From Cytophagaceae bacterium (GTDB taxonomy: Bacteria > Bacteroidota > Bacteroidia > Cytophagales > Cytophagaceae), in assembly GCA_029237685.1 (NCBI GenBank), contig JAQZBV010000012.1:1-37720 (forward strand): DNA of 37,720 bases, written 5' to 3'. Every line of letters starts with the position of its first letter. Positions within the stretch are counted from its first letter, which is position 1. The position numbers were made by a program, and so were the translations under genes. The notes beneath the pieces were generated by a model. It saw only the letters and a list, made by a program, of their open reading frames with translations. It searched no databases and was not told the DNA's origin. Positions 15,351 through 24,363 of the stretch are shown here, piece by piece.

Positions 15351-16598
15351 ATGGGCACAACGATACAAACACTCGAACATAACCTAGACATTGCTGAGAT
15401 CCGCCGTCAGTTTCCGGTGTTGAATCAGCAAGTCAACGATAAACCTCTGGTCTACCTTGACAATGCAGCGACGACACAAAAACCGTTGGCTGTCATTGAT
15501 GCACTCAAAAATTATTACCAGAAAGACAATGCCAACATCCACCGTGGCATTCACACCTTAGCGGAACGTGCTACCGCTGACTTTGAAAAAACGCGTGATG
15601 CGGTGAAAACCTTCATCGGTGCGGAATACAGAGAAGAAATCATTTTTACGAAAGGCACAACAGAAGGCATCAACCTGGTGGCGCAAACTTGGGGAAGAGC
15701 CAATCTGAAGGAAGGAGATGAAATCCTCCTCTCCGCTATGGAACACCATTCCAACATGGTGCCTTGGCAAATGATCGCTCATGAAAAGAAAGCCCTCATT
15801 AAAATTATTCCGATCAATGACGCCGGTGAATTATTGATGGATGAATATGAGCAATTACTCAACAGCCGCACGAAATTGGTTGCCGTTGTGCATGCTTCTA
15901 ATGCTCTTGGTACTATTAATCCTATCAAGCAAATCGTTCAATTGGCACATCGCCATGGTGCTGTCGTTTTGATTGACGGCGCTCAATCCACTTCGCATTT
16001 AGACATCGCAGTGAGCGACTGGAGTGCAGACTTCTTCGTTTTCTCCGGACATAAAGTATACGGACCTACAGGCGTCGGTGTATTGTATGGTAAGCGTGCG
16101 TTGTTAGAAGCCATGCCCCCTTATCAGGGCGGCGGTGAAATGATTGGTGAAGTACGCTACGATGGTTTCACCTGGAACGAACTCCCTTATAAATTTGAAG
16201 CCGGCACTCCGAACATTGCTGATGTCATTGCCTTGAAAGCAGCACTGGATTTTATTGATGTGCTGGGCAAACAAAATATTCGCAGCTACGAAAACTCTTT
16301 GCTCCAATACGCTTATTCTAAACTTGAACACTTAGAAGGTTTGCGTTTTATCGGTACGGCAAAAGAAAAAGTAAGCATTCAGTCTTTTGTATTCAACGAC
16401 ATCCACCACCAGGATTTGGGGATTATTTTGGATAAAGAAGGTATAGCCATTCGCACGGGACACCATTGTACACAACCTTTAATGGGAAGATTGGCGATCA
16501 CCGGAACTTCCAGGGCCTCTTTTGCTGTTTACAATACGATCGAGGAAATTGACCGTCTGGAAGCCGGATTGAAAAAAGCCATTAAACTATTCAGATGA
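15351..16598 (+). CDS. sufS: Cysteine desulfurase SufS
   Basis: The 415-residue PLP enzyme removes sulphur from cysteine and holds it as a persulfide for SufE. The group II signature is present. The Schiff-base lysine lies in FSGHKVYGPTG (about Lys235), and the active-site cysteine in RTGHHCTQP (about Cys373) sits in a short loop. The length fits SufS. It overlaps sufE by 4 bases, so the two are probably translationally coupled, which suits a protein pair that works together. Confidence 0.95.
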   Translation: MGTTIQTLEHNLDIAEIRRQFPVLNQQVNDKPLVYLDNAATTQKPLAVIDALKNYYQKDNANIHRGIHTLAERATADFEKTRDAVKTFIGAEYREEIIFTKGTTEGINLVAQTWGRANLKEGDEILLSAMEHHSNMVPWQMIAHEKKALIKIIPINDAGELLMDEYEQLLNSRTKLVAVVHASNALGTINPIKQIVQLAHRHGAVVLIDGAQSTSHLDIAVSDWSADFFVFSGHKVYGPTGVGVLYGKRALLEAMPPYQGGGEMIGEVRYDGFTWNELPYKFEAGTPNIADVIALKAALDFIDVLGKQNIRSYENSLLQYAYSKLEHLEGLRFIGTAKEKVSIQSFVFNDIHHQDLGIILDKEGIAIRTGHHCTQPLMGRLAITGTSRASFAVYNTIEEIDRLEAGLKKAIKLFR

Positions 16599-17029
16599 AC
16601 ATTTCGATAGACGACATACAAAAAGAGATCATTGAAGATTTTTCCATCTTTGATAACTGGGACGATAAATACGCCTATATCATCGAATGTGGAAAGAAAT
16701 TAAAACCTTTGGCCCCGGAATATAAAACCGAAACCAATCTGGTAAGAGGCTGCCAATCGCAGGTGTGGTTGCATGCAGAACATAAAGATGGTGTAGTGAA
16801 TTTCTATGCCGACAGCGACGCGATCATTGTAAAAGGATTGATCAGTTTGCTGGTAAGAGTGTTGTCAGGCCATACAGCAGAACATATTGTCAAAAGTGAC
16901 TTGTACTTCATCGACAAAATCGGAATGCAAAGTCACCTGTCCATGACTCGTTCCAATGGTTTGGCGAGCATGCTCAAAACAATGAAAGTAAAAGCGCTTC
17001 TATTTCTTGAACAAGAAAAAGCGAACTAA
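16595..17029 (+). CDS. sufE: Sulphur-acceptor protein SufE
   Basis: The 144-residue protein takes the persulfide sulphur from SufS and passes it to SufB. The acceptor cysteine is in VRGCQSQVWL (about Cys53), the diagnostic segment of the family, in an exposed loop of a compact fold. The start ATG overlaps the sufS stop. Confidence 0.95.
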   Translation: MNISIDDIQKEIIEDFSIFDNWDDKYAYIIECGKKLKPLAPEYKTETNLVRGCQSQVWLHAEHKDGVVNFYADSDAIIVKGLISLLVRVLSGHTAEHIVKSDLYFIDKIGMQSHLSMTRSNGLASMLKTMKVKALLFLEQEKAN

Positions 17030-17031
17030 TT

Positions 17032-17361
17032 ATGACAACAGCAGAACCCATAGCATTAGATGAACTAAAGGAAAAAGCGTTGGAGAAAATCAAACTCGTT
17101 TATGATCCGGAAATTCCTGTGAACATCTACGAGTTGGGATTGATCTACGAAGTGAGCGCTTTCCCCGTCAACAACGTATTTGTACAAATGACTTTGACCA
17201 CACCCAACTGCCCTTCTGCGGCAGCGCTGCCTGCAGAGGTAGAACAACGCATCCGAGAAATCGAAGGCGTAGGTGATGTCACGGTAGAAATAACCTTCGA
17301 TCCACCTTGGTCGCAAGACATGATGACCGAAGCCGCCCGATTGGAATTGGGCTTTATGTAA
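17032..17361 (+). CDS. SufT-like MIP18/DUF59 Fe-S maturation protein
   Basis: The 109-residue protein is a single DUF59 domain. The motif DPEIPVNIYELGLIY and the cysteine motif TTPNCPSA are those of SufT and of the eukaryotic MIP18 (CIA2). Such proteins help deliver Fe-S clusters to target enzymes. It begins 2 bases after sufE. Longer SufT forms carry an N-terminal extension, which is absent here. Confidence 0.92.
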   Translation: MTTAEPIALDELKEKALEKIKLVYDPEIPVNIYELGLIYEVSAFPVNNVFVQMTLTTPNCPSAAALPAEVEQRIREIEGVGDVTVEITFDPPWSQDMMTEAARLELGFM

Positions 17362-17391
17362 AATTAGACATTCACTCAAAACACACAAACT

Positions 17392-17805
17392 ATGTATCCT
17401 GAAACACTGGTAGCCCCGATGCGCCAAGACTTAAGCAGTATCGGTTTCCAAGAATTAAAAACTCCTTCCGAGGTAGACACCTTTATGAATGCAAAGGGTA
17501 CTGCTGTCGTTGTGATCAACTCTGTATGCGGCTGCGCGGCAGGTAGCGCAAGACCGGGAGTAAAGAAAGCATTGGAATTGGCGGGTAAAAAACCACAAAA
17601 CTTAGGTACTGTTTTCGCCGGTGTAGACAAAGAAGCCACACAACGCGCGAGAGAATACACATTGCCTTATCCTCCTTCTTCTCCAGCCATCGCTATATTC
17701 AAAGACGGCGAACTGGTGCATTTTGTAGAGCGTCACCACATTGAAGGCCGCAATGCCGATATGATCGCTCAACATTTGGTGGGTGCATTTGAAGATTTAT
17801 TTTAG
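17392..17805 (+). CDS. BrxA/BrxB-type bacilliredoxin (YphP/YqiW family)
   Basis: The 137-residue thioredoxin-fold protein carries the CGC motif (INSVCGCAAGSARPG, cysteines near residues 46 and 48), which defines bacilliredoxins. In Bacillus species these remove bacillithiol from oxidised proteins. It ends the suf operon, 30 bases after the SufT-like gene, and a terminator follows. Placement with the Fe-S genes suggests a role in thiol protection during cluster assembly or repair. I infer this from position only. Confidence 0.9.
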   Translation: MYPETLVAPMRQDLSSIGFQELKTPSEVDTFMNAKGTAVVVINSVCGCAAGSARPGVKKALELAGKKPQNLGTVFAGVDKEATQRAREYTLPYPPSSPAIAIFKDGELVHFVERHHIEGRNADMIAQHLVGAFEDLF

Positions 17806-17828
17806 TAGTAGATTTTATCAGGTATTAG

Positions 17829-17855
17829 AAAGGAGTCTCTCGGGGCTCCTTTTTT
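17829..17855 (+). terminator. Intrinsic terminator of the suf operon
   Basis: AAAGGAG and CTCCTTT pair around a ten-base loop, and six T residues follow. The hairpin begins 23 bases after the bacilliredoxin stop. Confidence 0.8.
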
Positions 17856-18062
17856 AGTTTAACTGAATCCTACTGGATGTTCAAACAAACTTACCAGGAA
17901 CAAAACTCTATGCAAATTTATAACTAACTGACAAACAAAGCCAACCAAAAATAAAGGGGAGGCATTATTTAAATAATAAAGAGTTTTTTTTGTAATAATC
18001 ACAGAATTAGCCTGTAGTGTAATCATACAATTCCAATCATTATTCGCTAAAATCAGACTTCT

Positions 18063-21000
18063 ATGATTAAAGTTTACTTTTTTAACCCTATCAAGAAAAT
18101 TATCTTTCTCATCCTGTTTTTGCTACTTGCCAATCCCCTGTTTGCACAGAAGTGGTTTGACATGATGAACGATGAAAACGTCAATTTTTATGACGTTCAG
18201 CGCGAAGCGGAAAGTTATTTTGCCATTCATGGAACCGGCAGAGGAACAGGTTACAAAATCTATAAACGCTGGGAATATGAAAACCAGTTTGAAATAGATC
18301 AGTTCGGGAACAGAAAAAAAGCGACTGAAATCGTTGAAGAATTTAACAGATACAAACAAAGCCGTTCGGGAAAACGCGAATCAGCGGTTCAGGCGGGAGA
18401 TAACTGGGTAGACATGGGCCCCACCTATTGGAGCAGAACATCAGGATGGAATCCAGGTGTAGGACGCATTACTTTTGTAGCTGTAGACCCTAAAAACAAT
18501 AACATCATTTACATCGCCTCTCCGGGAGGAGGAGCCTGGAAAACTACCAATGGAGGAACCAGTTGGGTGCCACTTATGGATCGTTTGCCTGGAATGGTGA
18601 TGTTTTCAGTTGGTATAGATCCGGTCAATACCAACAATGTATATTTCGGTTCGGAGCGTCTGGGTATCTACAAGTCCACCAATGGAGGCTCTAGTGTGAG
18701 CGCCATAAACAGCGGCTATCCAACCAGTTCTAAAACTAATAAAATCATCGTTAATCCAAGCAATACAAACATCGTACTCGCTGCTTCCAGCGCGGGCATT
18801 TACCGTTCTACTAACGCTGGCGGAAGCTGGGTGCAAGTAGCCAGCGGAGGATTCAATGACATCGAGTTTAAGCCAGGTGATCCCAATACGGTCTATGCCT
18901 GTGGCAATAAATTTTTCAAGTCTACCAACGGAGGAAGTAATTTTTCACAGATAGACAACGGCATCCCAGGATCAGGAAGATCATTCATCGCGGTTACTCC
19001 TGCCAATCCTAATTATGTATACATGTTGCAAGCCAGAGGCAATGAGTTCGGCGCTCTATACCGTTCTACCGATTCCGGTAATTCATTTGTAACGCGCGTA
19101 AGTGGCAATGCGGCAGCGGCTACCAATTACTTTGGTTACTCTCCTGCCGGCACAGATACCGGTGGACAAGCATTCCATGACATGGCATTGTGTGTTTCTC
19201 CTTCCAATACAGAAGAAGTTCATATTGCCGGTATCATTTGCTGGAAATCAACTAACGGAGGATCATCCTTTGTGTCCACTACGGAATGGTCATACCCGAA
19301 CAACAGAGGTTACAACCATGCGGATGTGCATGCACTGGAATATGTAGGTTCAACGATCTACTCTGGTTCTGACGGAGGGATTTTCAAAAGTACCGATCAA
19401 GCGGAAAACTGGACAGATCTTTCAAGAGGTTTAGGCATCAGACAATTTTACAAAATCGCCTGTGCCGCTACCGATGCCTCCATGGTAGGCGGTGGTTCGC
19501 AGGATAACGGACACAGCATCATCCGTAACGGAGCCTGGATCGACTGGTTGGGTGCGGATGGAATGGATGTCATGATTGATCATAAAAATGCCAATATTAT
19601 TTATGCTTGTACGCAAAACGGTGGATTGAATAAATCCACTAATGGTGGACAATCGCGCACGAATGTGACCAAACCAGCCGGTGATGGCAACTGGGTTACA
19701 CCTTTAGCTATGGATCCAGTGAACTCCAATACGATTTATATCGGTTTGGCAGAAATCCACCGTTCTACCAACGGCGGGTCAAGCTGGTCACAGATCTCTT
19801 CCTTAGGAGGTAGCGGTGGCTTTGACAACATAACGATAGCGCCTTCCAACGGAAACTACATTTATGCTTCTAAAGGAAACACCTTGTATGTTACCAAAAA
19901 CGGAGGAACTTCCTGGACCAATATTACAGCCGGATTAAGCGGAAGAATTACCGCGATCACCGTGCACAACAGCAGTGCCGACAAAGTAGCGGTTTCTACT
20001 TCCAACGGATCTGCAAAAGTATACAAGTCAACCAATGCGGGTACCAATTGGACAAACTTCCAGAAATCATTACCAAACCTAAGTGCCAATACATTGGTCT
20101 TTCAAAACGGCAACTCTGAAGGAATGTACGTAGGTATGGATGTAGGTATTTACTATATAGACAATACATTAGCAGAATGGGTGCCTTTCATGACAAACAT
20201 TCCGAATGTTAAAATATATGAATTGGAAATTCACGCCGCATCTGGTAAAATCAGAGCGGGAACACACGGTAGAGGTTTATGGGAATCTGCTTTGTATACT
20301 CCAACTACAACCAATGTTCCACCTGTGGTATCGATTACTTCACCGGCAAACAATGCCACATTTCCAGCATCTGTTAACCTTACCATTAACGCCAGCGCAT
20401 CCGATCAGAACGGCAGCATCAGCAAAGTAGAATTCTTTAACGGAACAACGCTTTTAGTTTCAGATGCTACAGCTCCTTACAGTTATAGTTTCTCTAACAT
20501 CGCGTCAGGAACTTATAACATCACCGCAAAAGCTACAGATAATGCAGGTGCTACTACAACTTCCGCTTTAGTAAAAATAGTCATCACAGAGTTGCCTAAA
20601 AACCCTGTGCTTGTCTATCAAAACTGCAACAATGATCCGGGGTATATCATCGGTTTGAATGCGGGTACTTATACGACTGCACAATTGAATGCATTGGGTA
20701 TTGCCGACAATGACATTTCATCGATCAAAGTACAAGCGGGTTATCAGGTGATGGTATATGCAGACAACAACTTCACTGGAACGACTCTCACTTATACCAC
20801 GGATCAGGGTTGCTTAACGAGCAGTAATTTCAATGATGCGATTTCTTCCATTAAAATTTCACTGATCAATCAGCCGCCTACTGTTGCGTTAACTTCACCT
20901 GCTAATAACTCTTCTTACGGCGCTCCGGCCACTATCGCTCTTGCTGCCAATGCAGCGGATACCGGGGGCGGAACAATCACGAAAGTAGAATTCTTTAGCG

Positions 21001-22958
21001 GAACAACACTCTTAGGATCCGATGCTACTGCCCCTTATACCTACAACTGGCAGAACGTAGCGGCCGGTACCTATACGATCACAGCAAAAGCCACTGATAA
21101 CGACAACACCGTCACTACTTCAAGCGCGGTAACTGTGACAGTGACTATTCCTCAATCTCCATACAACGGTGTAGTGGCTCAGATACCTGGTGTAATACAA
21201 GCTGAGAATTATGACTTAGGAGGACAAGGAGTCGCGTATTATGACAACACTCCAACAAACCTCAGCGGTGCTTACAGAACAGACGCTGTTGACATTGAAC
21301 CCAACAACCAAGGTGGATTCAATGTAGATTATGTAGCGACGGATGAATGGATGGAATACACCGTGAACGTTACATCTGCCGGGGCTTATAACATTGATGC
21401 TTATGTAGCGACGACTTCTGCCGGAAAAAGCTTCCGCATGGAAATGAACGGCAGTGTGCTGGGCAATTTACTTCCGCCGAATACCGGAGGATGGCAGAAC
21501 TGGCAAAAAGTTTCTTTGTCTAACATTAACCTTACGGCTGGTCAAAAAATATTCAGAATCTATGCGACAAGCACAGATCTTAATATGGATAAATTCGAAT
21601 TCAGCAAAGTCGTTATTGCCAATCAACCGCCTACCGTAAATCTGACGGCTCCGGTTGCCAATGCTTCTTTCACCGCTCCTGACTCTATTAGCCTTTCTGC
21701 GAATGCTGCGGATGCTGATGGAACACTCAGTAAAGTGGAATTCTTCAACGGATCAACTCTTATCGGCTCTGATGCTACTGCTCCTTATAACTTCATTTGG
21801 AAAAATATTGCAGTCGGAAACTATACCATCAATGCGAAAGCAACGGATAATGCCGGCGCAACGACAACGTCTGCTGCGGTTACTATTACAGTAAATCCAG
21901 TCTCTCCAACAGGACCTGTGATCGTGTACCAAAACTGCAACAACACTCCAGGCTACGCCATTGCGTTGAATGTAGGAACATACACAACGGCTCAACTCAT
22001 TGCACTTGGCATTGCAGACAATGACATCTCCAGGATCCAGGTGCAATCTGGCTATCAGGTCATCGTGTATGCTGATAACAATTTTGCAGGCACAAGCCAG
22101 ATCTATACTTCAGAACAAGCTTGTATGACGAGCAGCAATTTCAACGATGTTGTTTCTTCTATAAGAATTGCTCTACTTCAGTCTCCCGTTATTGCCTTAA
22201 CCTCTCCCGGCAACAATGCTTCTTTCTCTGCCCCGGCTTCGATTAACCTGGCAGCGAATGCATCTGATCCGGATGGCGGCGCTATAACCAAAGTAGAATT
22301 CTTCCAGGGTACTTCATTATTGGGTACTGATGTTACTGCCCCTTATACCTATACCTGGACAAATGTAGCGGCAGGACAATATACCTTGACAGCAAAAGCA
22401 ACGGATAACTCTGGTGCAACAAAAACAACCGCTTCTGTGACAGTAACCGTTACAGCTCCAGTGGGTGATGCCTGCAGTTCTCTTTCTGCTTATGTTGAAA
22501 ATAATGGTTACGTAGCCGGAAGCAAAGTAAAAAATGCGGGCGGTCAATACGAATGTAAACCTTGGCCAATGAGCGGCTGGTGTAATGGCGCTTCATGGGC
22601 TTATGCACCGGGTACAGGAATTTACTGGACAGATGCCTGGACAAGCATTGGTTCATGCAATGCTGCCGCAAAACCTGGCGTAGACAACCATACTGCCTCA
22701 CAAACACTTACTATGATGCCTAACCCCTTTGCCACTAGTACTACTATTGAAGTATATGTAGCGGAAGCAGGAGAAGTATCGGTGCAAGTATTTGACAAAA
22801 CAGGGGTATTGGTGCAAAATATCATGCAAGGATATTTACCGGTAGGATCTCATGCCTTTACATTTGATGGCAGCGCTATTCCATCGGGCTTGTATACGAT
22901 CAAATACAATACGCCAAACGGTGTATCCGTAGGAAAAATAATTAAAGCAGGAGAATAA
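18063..22958 (+). CDS. Secreted 1631-aa modular protein: BNR/sortilin-like propeller, Ig-like repeats, CBM6, chitin-binding module, T9SS tail
   Basis: Residues 1-29 are a signal peptide ending at LFAQ. About 11 BNR-type repeats (KSTNGGSSW forms) fill residues 130-745 and suggest a beta-propeller like VPS10/GH74 proteins. Four Ig-like domains follow (about 752-841, 937-1030, 1189-1278, 1374-1464), all with KVEFF and ATAPY motifs. Two beta/gamma-crystallin-like modules (about 845-930, 1284-1372) begin with VYQNCNN. A CBM6 domain (about 1036-1186) has the AENYD start. A small module at 1468-1534 is rich in tryptophan and cysteine and resembles CBM5/12 chitin-binding domains. The last 85 residues (MPNPF start, KAGE end) are a T9SS type A sorting signal, so the protein is probably exported and fixed to the cell surface. 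I see no proven catalytic residues. Confidence 0.88.
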   Translation: MIKVYFFNPIKKIIFLILFLLLANPLFAQKWFDMMNDENVNFYDVQREAESYFAIHGTGRGTGYKIYKRWEYENQFEIDQFGNRKKATEIVEEFNRYKQSRSGKRESAVQAGDNWVDMGPTYWSRTSGWNPGVGRITFVAVDPKNNNIIYIASPGGGAWKTTNGGTSWVPLMDRLPGMVMFSVGIDPVNTNNVYFGSERLGIYKSTNGGSSVSAINSGYPTSSKTNKIIVNPSNTNIVLAASSAGIYRSTNAGGSWVQVASGGFNDIEFKPGDPNTVYACGNKFFKSTNGGSNFSQIDNGIPGSGRSFIAVTPANPNYVYMLQARGNEFGALYRSTDSGNSFVTRVSGNAAAATNYFGYSPAGTDTGGQAFHDMALCVSPSNTEEVHIAGIICWKSTNGGSSFVSTTEWSYPNNRGYNHADVHALEYVGSTIYSGSDGGIFKSTDQAENWTDLSRGLGIRQFYKIACAATDASMVGGGSQDNGHSIIRNGAWIDWLGADGMDVMIDHKNANIIYACTQNGGLNKSTNGGQSRTNVTKPAGDGNWVTPLAMDPVNSNTIYIGLAEIHRSTNGGSSWSQISSLGGSGGFDNITIAPSNGNYIYASKGNTLYVTKNGGTSWTNITAGLSGRITAITVHNSSADKVAVSTSNGSAKVYKSTNAGTNWTNFQKSLPNLSANTLVFQNGNSEGMYVGMDVGIYYIDNTLAEWVPFMTNIPNVKIYELEIHAASGKIRAGTHGRGLWESALYTPTTTNVPPVVSITSPANNATFPASVNLTINASASDQNGSISKVEFFNGTTLLVSDATAPYSYSFSNIASGTYNITAKATDNAGATTTSALVKIVITELPKNPVLVYQNCNNDPGYIIGLNAGTYTTAQLNALGIADNDISSIKVQAGYQVMVYADNNFTGTTLTYTTDQGCLTSSNFNDAISSIKISLINQPPTVALTSPANNSSYGAPATIALAANAADTGGGTITKVEFFSGTTLLGSDATAPYTYNWQNVAAGTYTITAKATDNDNTVTTSSAVTVTVTIPQSPYNGVVAQIPGVIQAENYDLGGQGVAYYDNTPTNLSGAYRTDAVDIEPNNQGGFNVDYVATDEWMEYTVNVTSAGAYNIDAYVATTSAGKSFRMEMNGSVLGNLLPPNTGGWQNWQKVSLSNINLTAGQKIFRIYATSTDLNMDKFEFSKVVIANQPPTVNLTAPVANASFTAPDSISLSANAADADGTLSKVEFFNGSTLIGSDATAPYNFIWKNIAVGNYTINAKATDNAGATTTSAAVTITVNPVSPTGPVIVYQNCNNTPGYAIALNVGTYTTAQLIALGIADNDISRIQVQSGYQVIVYADNNFAGTSQIYTSEQACMTSSNFNDVVSSIRIALLQSPVIALTSPGNNASFSAPASINLAANASDPDGGAITKVEFFQGTSLLGTDVTAPYTYTWTNVAAGQYTLTAKATDNSGATKTTASVTVTVTAPVGDACSSLSAYVENNGYVAGSKVKNAGGQYECKPWPMSGWCNGASWAYAPGTGIYWTDAWTSIGSCNAAAKPGVDNHTASQTLTMMPNPFATSTTIEVYVAEAGEVSVQVFDKTGVLVQNIMQGYLPVGSHAFTFDGSAIPSGLYTIKYNTPNGVSVGKIIKAGE

Positions 22959-22981
22959 TATCCTGATACATTGTTTCAAAA

Positions 22982-23018
22982 AAGAGACTGTCTTCATGAG
23001 ACAGTCTCTTCTTTTTTG
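22982..23018 (+). terminator. Intrinsic terminator of the 1631-aa protein gene
   Basis: AAGAGACTGTCT and AGACAGTCTCTT pair perfectly over 12 bases around the loop TCATG. A run of T residues follows. It lies 23 bases after the stop. Confidence 0.9.
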
Positions 23019-23114
23019 ACCTTCAGTATCCCTCCTTTTATTTTTTGTCGCTAATCGGACATTTTTTAAAAACTTAATCAAGGATCTTTGCATTAAACTA
23101 TACGTCTGTATCCT

Positions 23115-23648
23115 ATGAAAAAACTTATTCTGTTGTTCTCCTTGTTAAGTCTGTTCGCTAATGCTCAAATGACAACGAACCAAATGACTTCCCTCCTTTT
23201 AAAAACAGGAGACAGTATTCCTGATGTTACCTTACAAACCATGGCAGGCAAACCGTTTGCTCTTAAAACAGACCTAAAAAATCAACCCGCCATTTTTATT
23301 TTCTATCGTGCCAATTGGTGTCCGTACTGCAATGAACATTTATCAGACTTACAGGATTATGAGAAGCAATTCATCCAACTCGGTTACAAGATCATTGCCA
23401 TCAGTACGGAAGCTACTGATCAGTTACCGGTTACCAAATCCAAAACATTTGTAAAATACACGTTACTCAGCGATGAAAAGCGCGAAGCAATCAAAGCCTT
23501 TGGAGTAGAAAACGGCCCTATTGCTGTGCCTTCTGTTTTTATCATGGATAAAAATGGGATCATACGTTTTGTACACAGCAACCCCGATTATAAAACAAGA
23601 TTGAGCGGCGCTGAGGTATTAGAGTATGCCAAGCAAGCGGCGAACTAA
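23115..23648 (+). CDS. Exported peroxiredoxin/thioredoxin-fold protein with CPYC
   Basis: The 177-residue product has a signal peptide of about 18 residues (MKKLILLFSLLSLFANAQ) and an AhpC/TSA-type redoxin domain. The active site is WCPYC near residues 71-75, and the cis-proline lies in VPSVF. It is probably periplasmic. CPYC suggests a thiol-disulphide oxidoreductase or a bacterioferritin-comigratory-type peroxidase; I cannot choose between them. It stands alone between two terminators, next to secreted hydrolases. Confidence 0.85.
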   Translation: MKKLILLFSLLSLFANAQMTTNQMTSLLLKTGDSIPDVTLQTMAGKPFALKTDLKNQPAIFIFYRANWCPYCNEHLSDLQDYEKQFIQLGYKIIAISTEATDQLPVTKSKTFVKYTLLSDEKREAIKAFGVENGPIAVPSVFIMDKNGIIRFVHSNPDYKTRLSGAEVLEYAKQAAN

Positions 23649-23671
23649 TAAAAGCTTCTGTTGACGAACAA

Positions 23672-23705
23672 AAAGCCTTGCCAAAGAGGCAAGGCTTTCT
23701 TGTTT
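23672..23705 (+). terminator. Intrinsic terminator after the redoxin gene
   Basis: AAAGCCTTGCC and GGCAAGGCTTT form an 11-bp stem with loop AAAGA, followed by a T-rich stretch. Confidence 0.88.
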
Positions 23706-23756
23706 AAGCTATTTCTTATCTAATAAATAGTCATTATCTTGTTAGATAAGAATCGC

Positions 23757-24362
23757 ATGAAATACCACCTGACCCTACTTTTTCTTTTCTGTGCCGCGCT
23801 GACCTGGTCCGGCATCGCCCCGCACGATTACTTTACCTGGTTTCTGGAAGTTATTCCGGCACTCATTGGTTTGGTAGTATTGATCATCATTTATCCAAGG
23901 TATAAATTCACTGATCTTGCTTATACATTGATGCTTCTTCATGCTTCTATACTTATAGTAGGCGGACATTATACCTATGCAGAAGTACCTTGTTTTGACT
24001 GGATCAAAGAAGCCTGCAACCAATCGCGGAACAACTACGACAAAGTAGGTCATTTTGCCCAAGGCTTTATTCCCTCTATCATTGCGCGTGAAATTCTCAT
24101 CAGAGACAACATTGTACATACTAAAGCCTGGTTAAATGTAATCGTAGTGAGTTTGTGCATGGCCATCAGCGCGGCTTATGAATTTCTAGAATGGGCCGTA
24201 GCAGAGCTTACCGGAGAATCTGCCGAAGCCTTTCTCGGCACACAAGGTTACGCCTGGGATACCCAATCCGATATGTTATACGCTACCATGGGAGCAATCA
24301 CAGCGCTTGTTCTTTTAGGCAAATACCATCGTCAAGCCATTGCCAAACTTAACACTGAATAA
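23757..24362 (+). CDS. DUF2238 (YjdF-like) membrane protein
   Basis: The 201-residue protein has about six membrane segments. Family features include GGHYTYAEVP at about residue 70, the NNYDKVGHFAQGF stretch at about 95, the EFLEWAVAELTGE helix and GTQGYAWDTQSDML. These conserved residues are probably in or near the membrane and could line an active site or bind a ligand, but the function of the family is unknown. I use ATG 23757; a TTG 18 bases upstream would add a basic peptide to the first membrane segment. The gene stops one base before the chitinase gene, so the two are probably cotranscribed. Confidence 0.85.
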   Translation: MKYHLTLLFLFCAALTWSGIAPHDYFTWFLEVIPALIGLVVLIIIYPRYKFTDLAYTLMLLHASILIVGGHYTYAEVPCFDWIKEACNQSRNNYDKVGHFAQGFIPSIIAREILIRDNIVHTKAWLNVIVVSLCMAISAAYEFLEWAVAELTGESAEAFLGTQGYAWDTQSDMLYATMGAITALVLLGKYHRQAIAKLNTE

Positions 24363-24363
24363 C

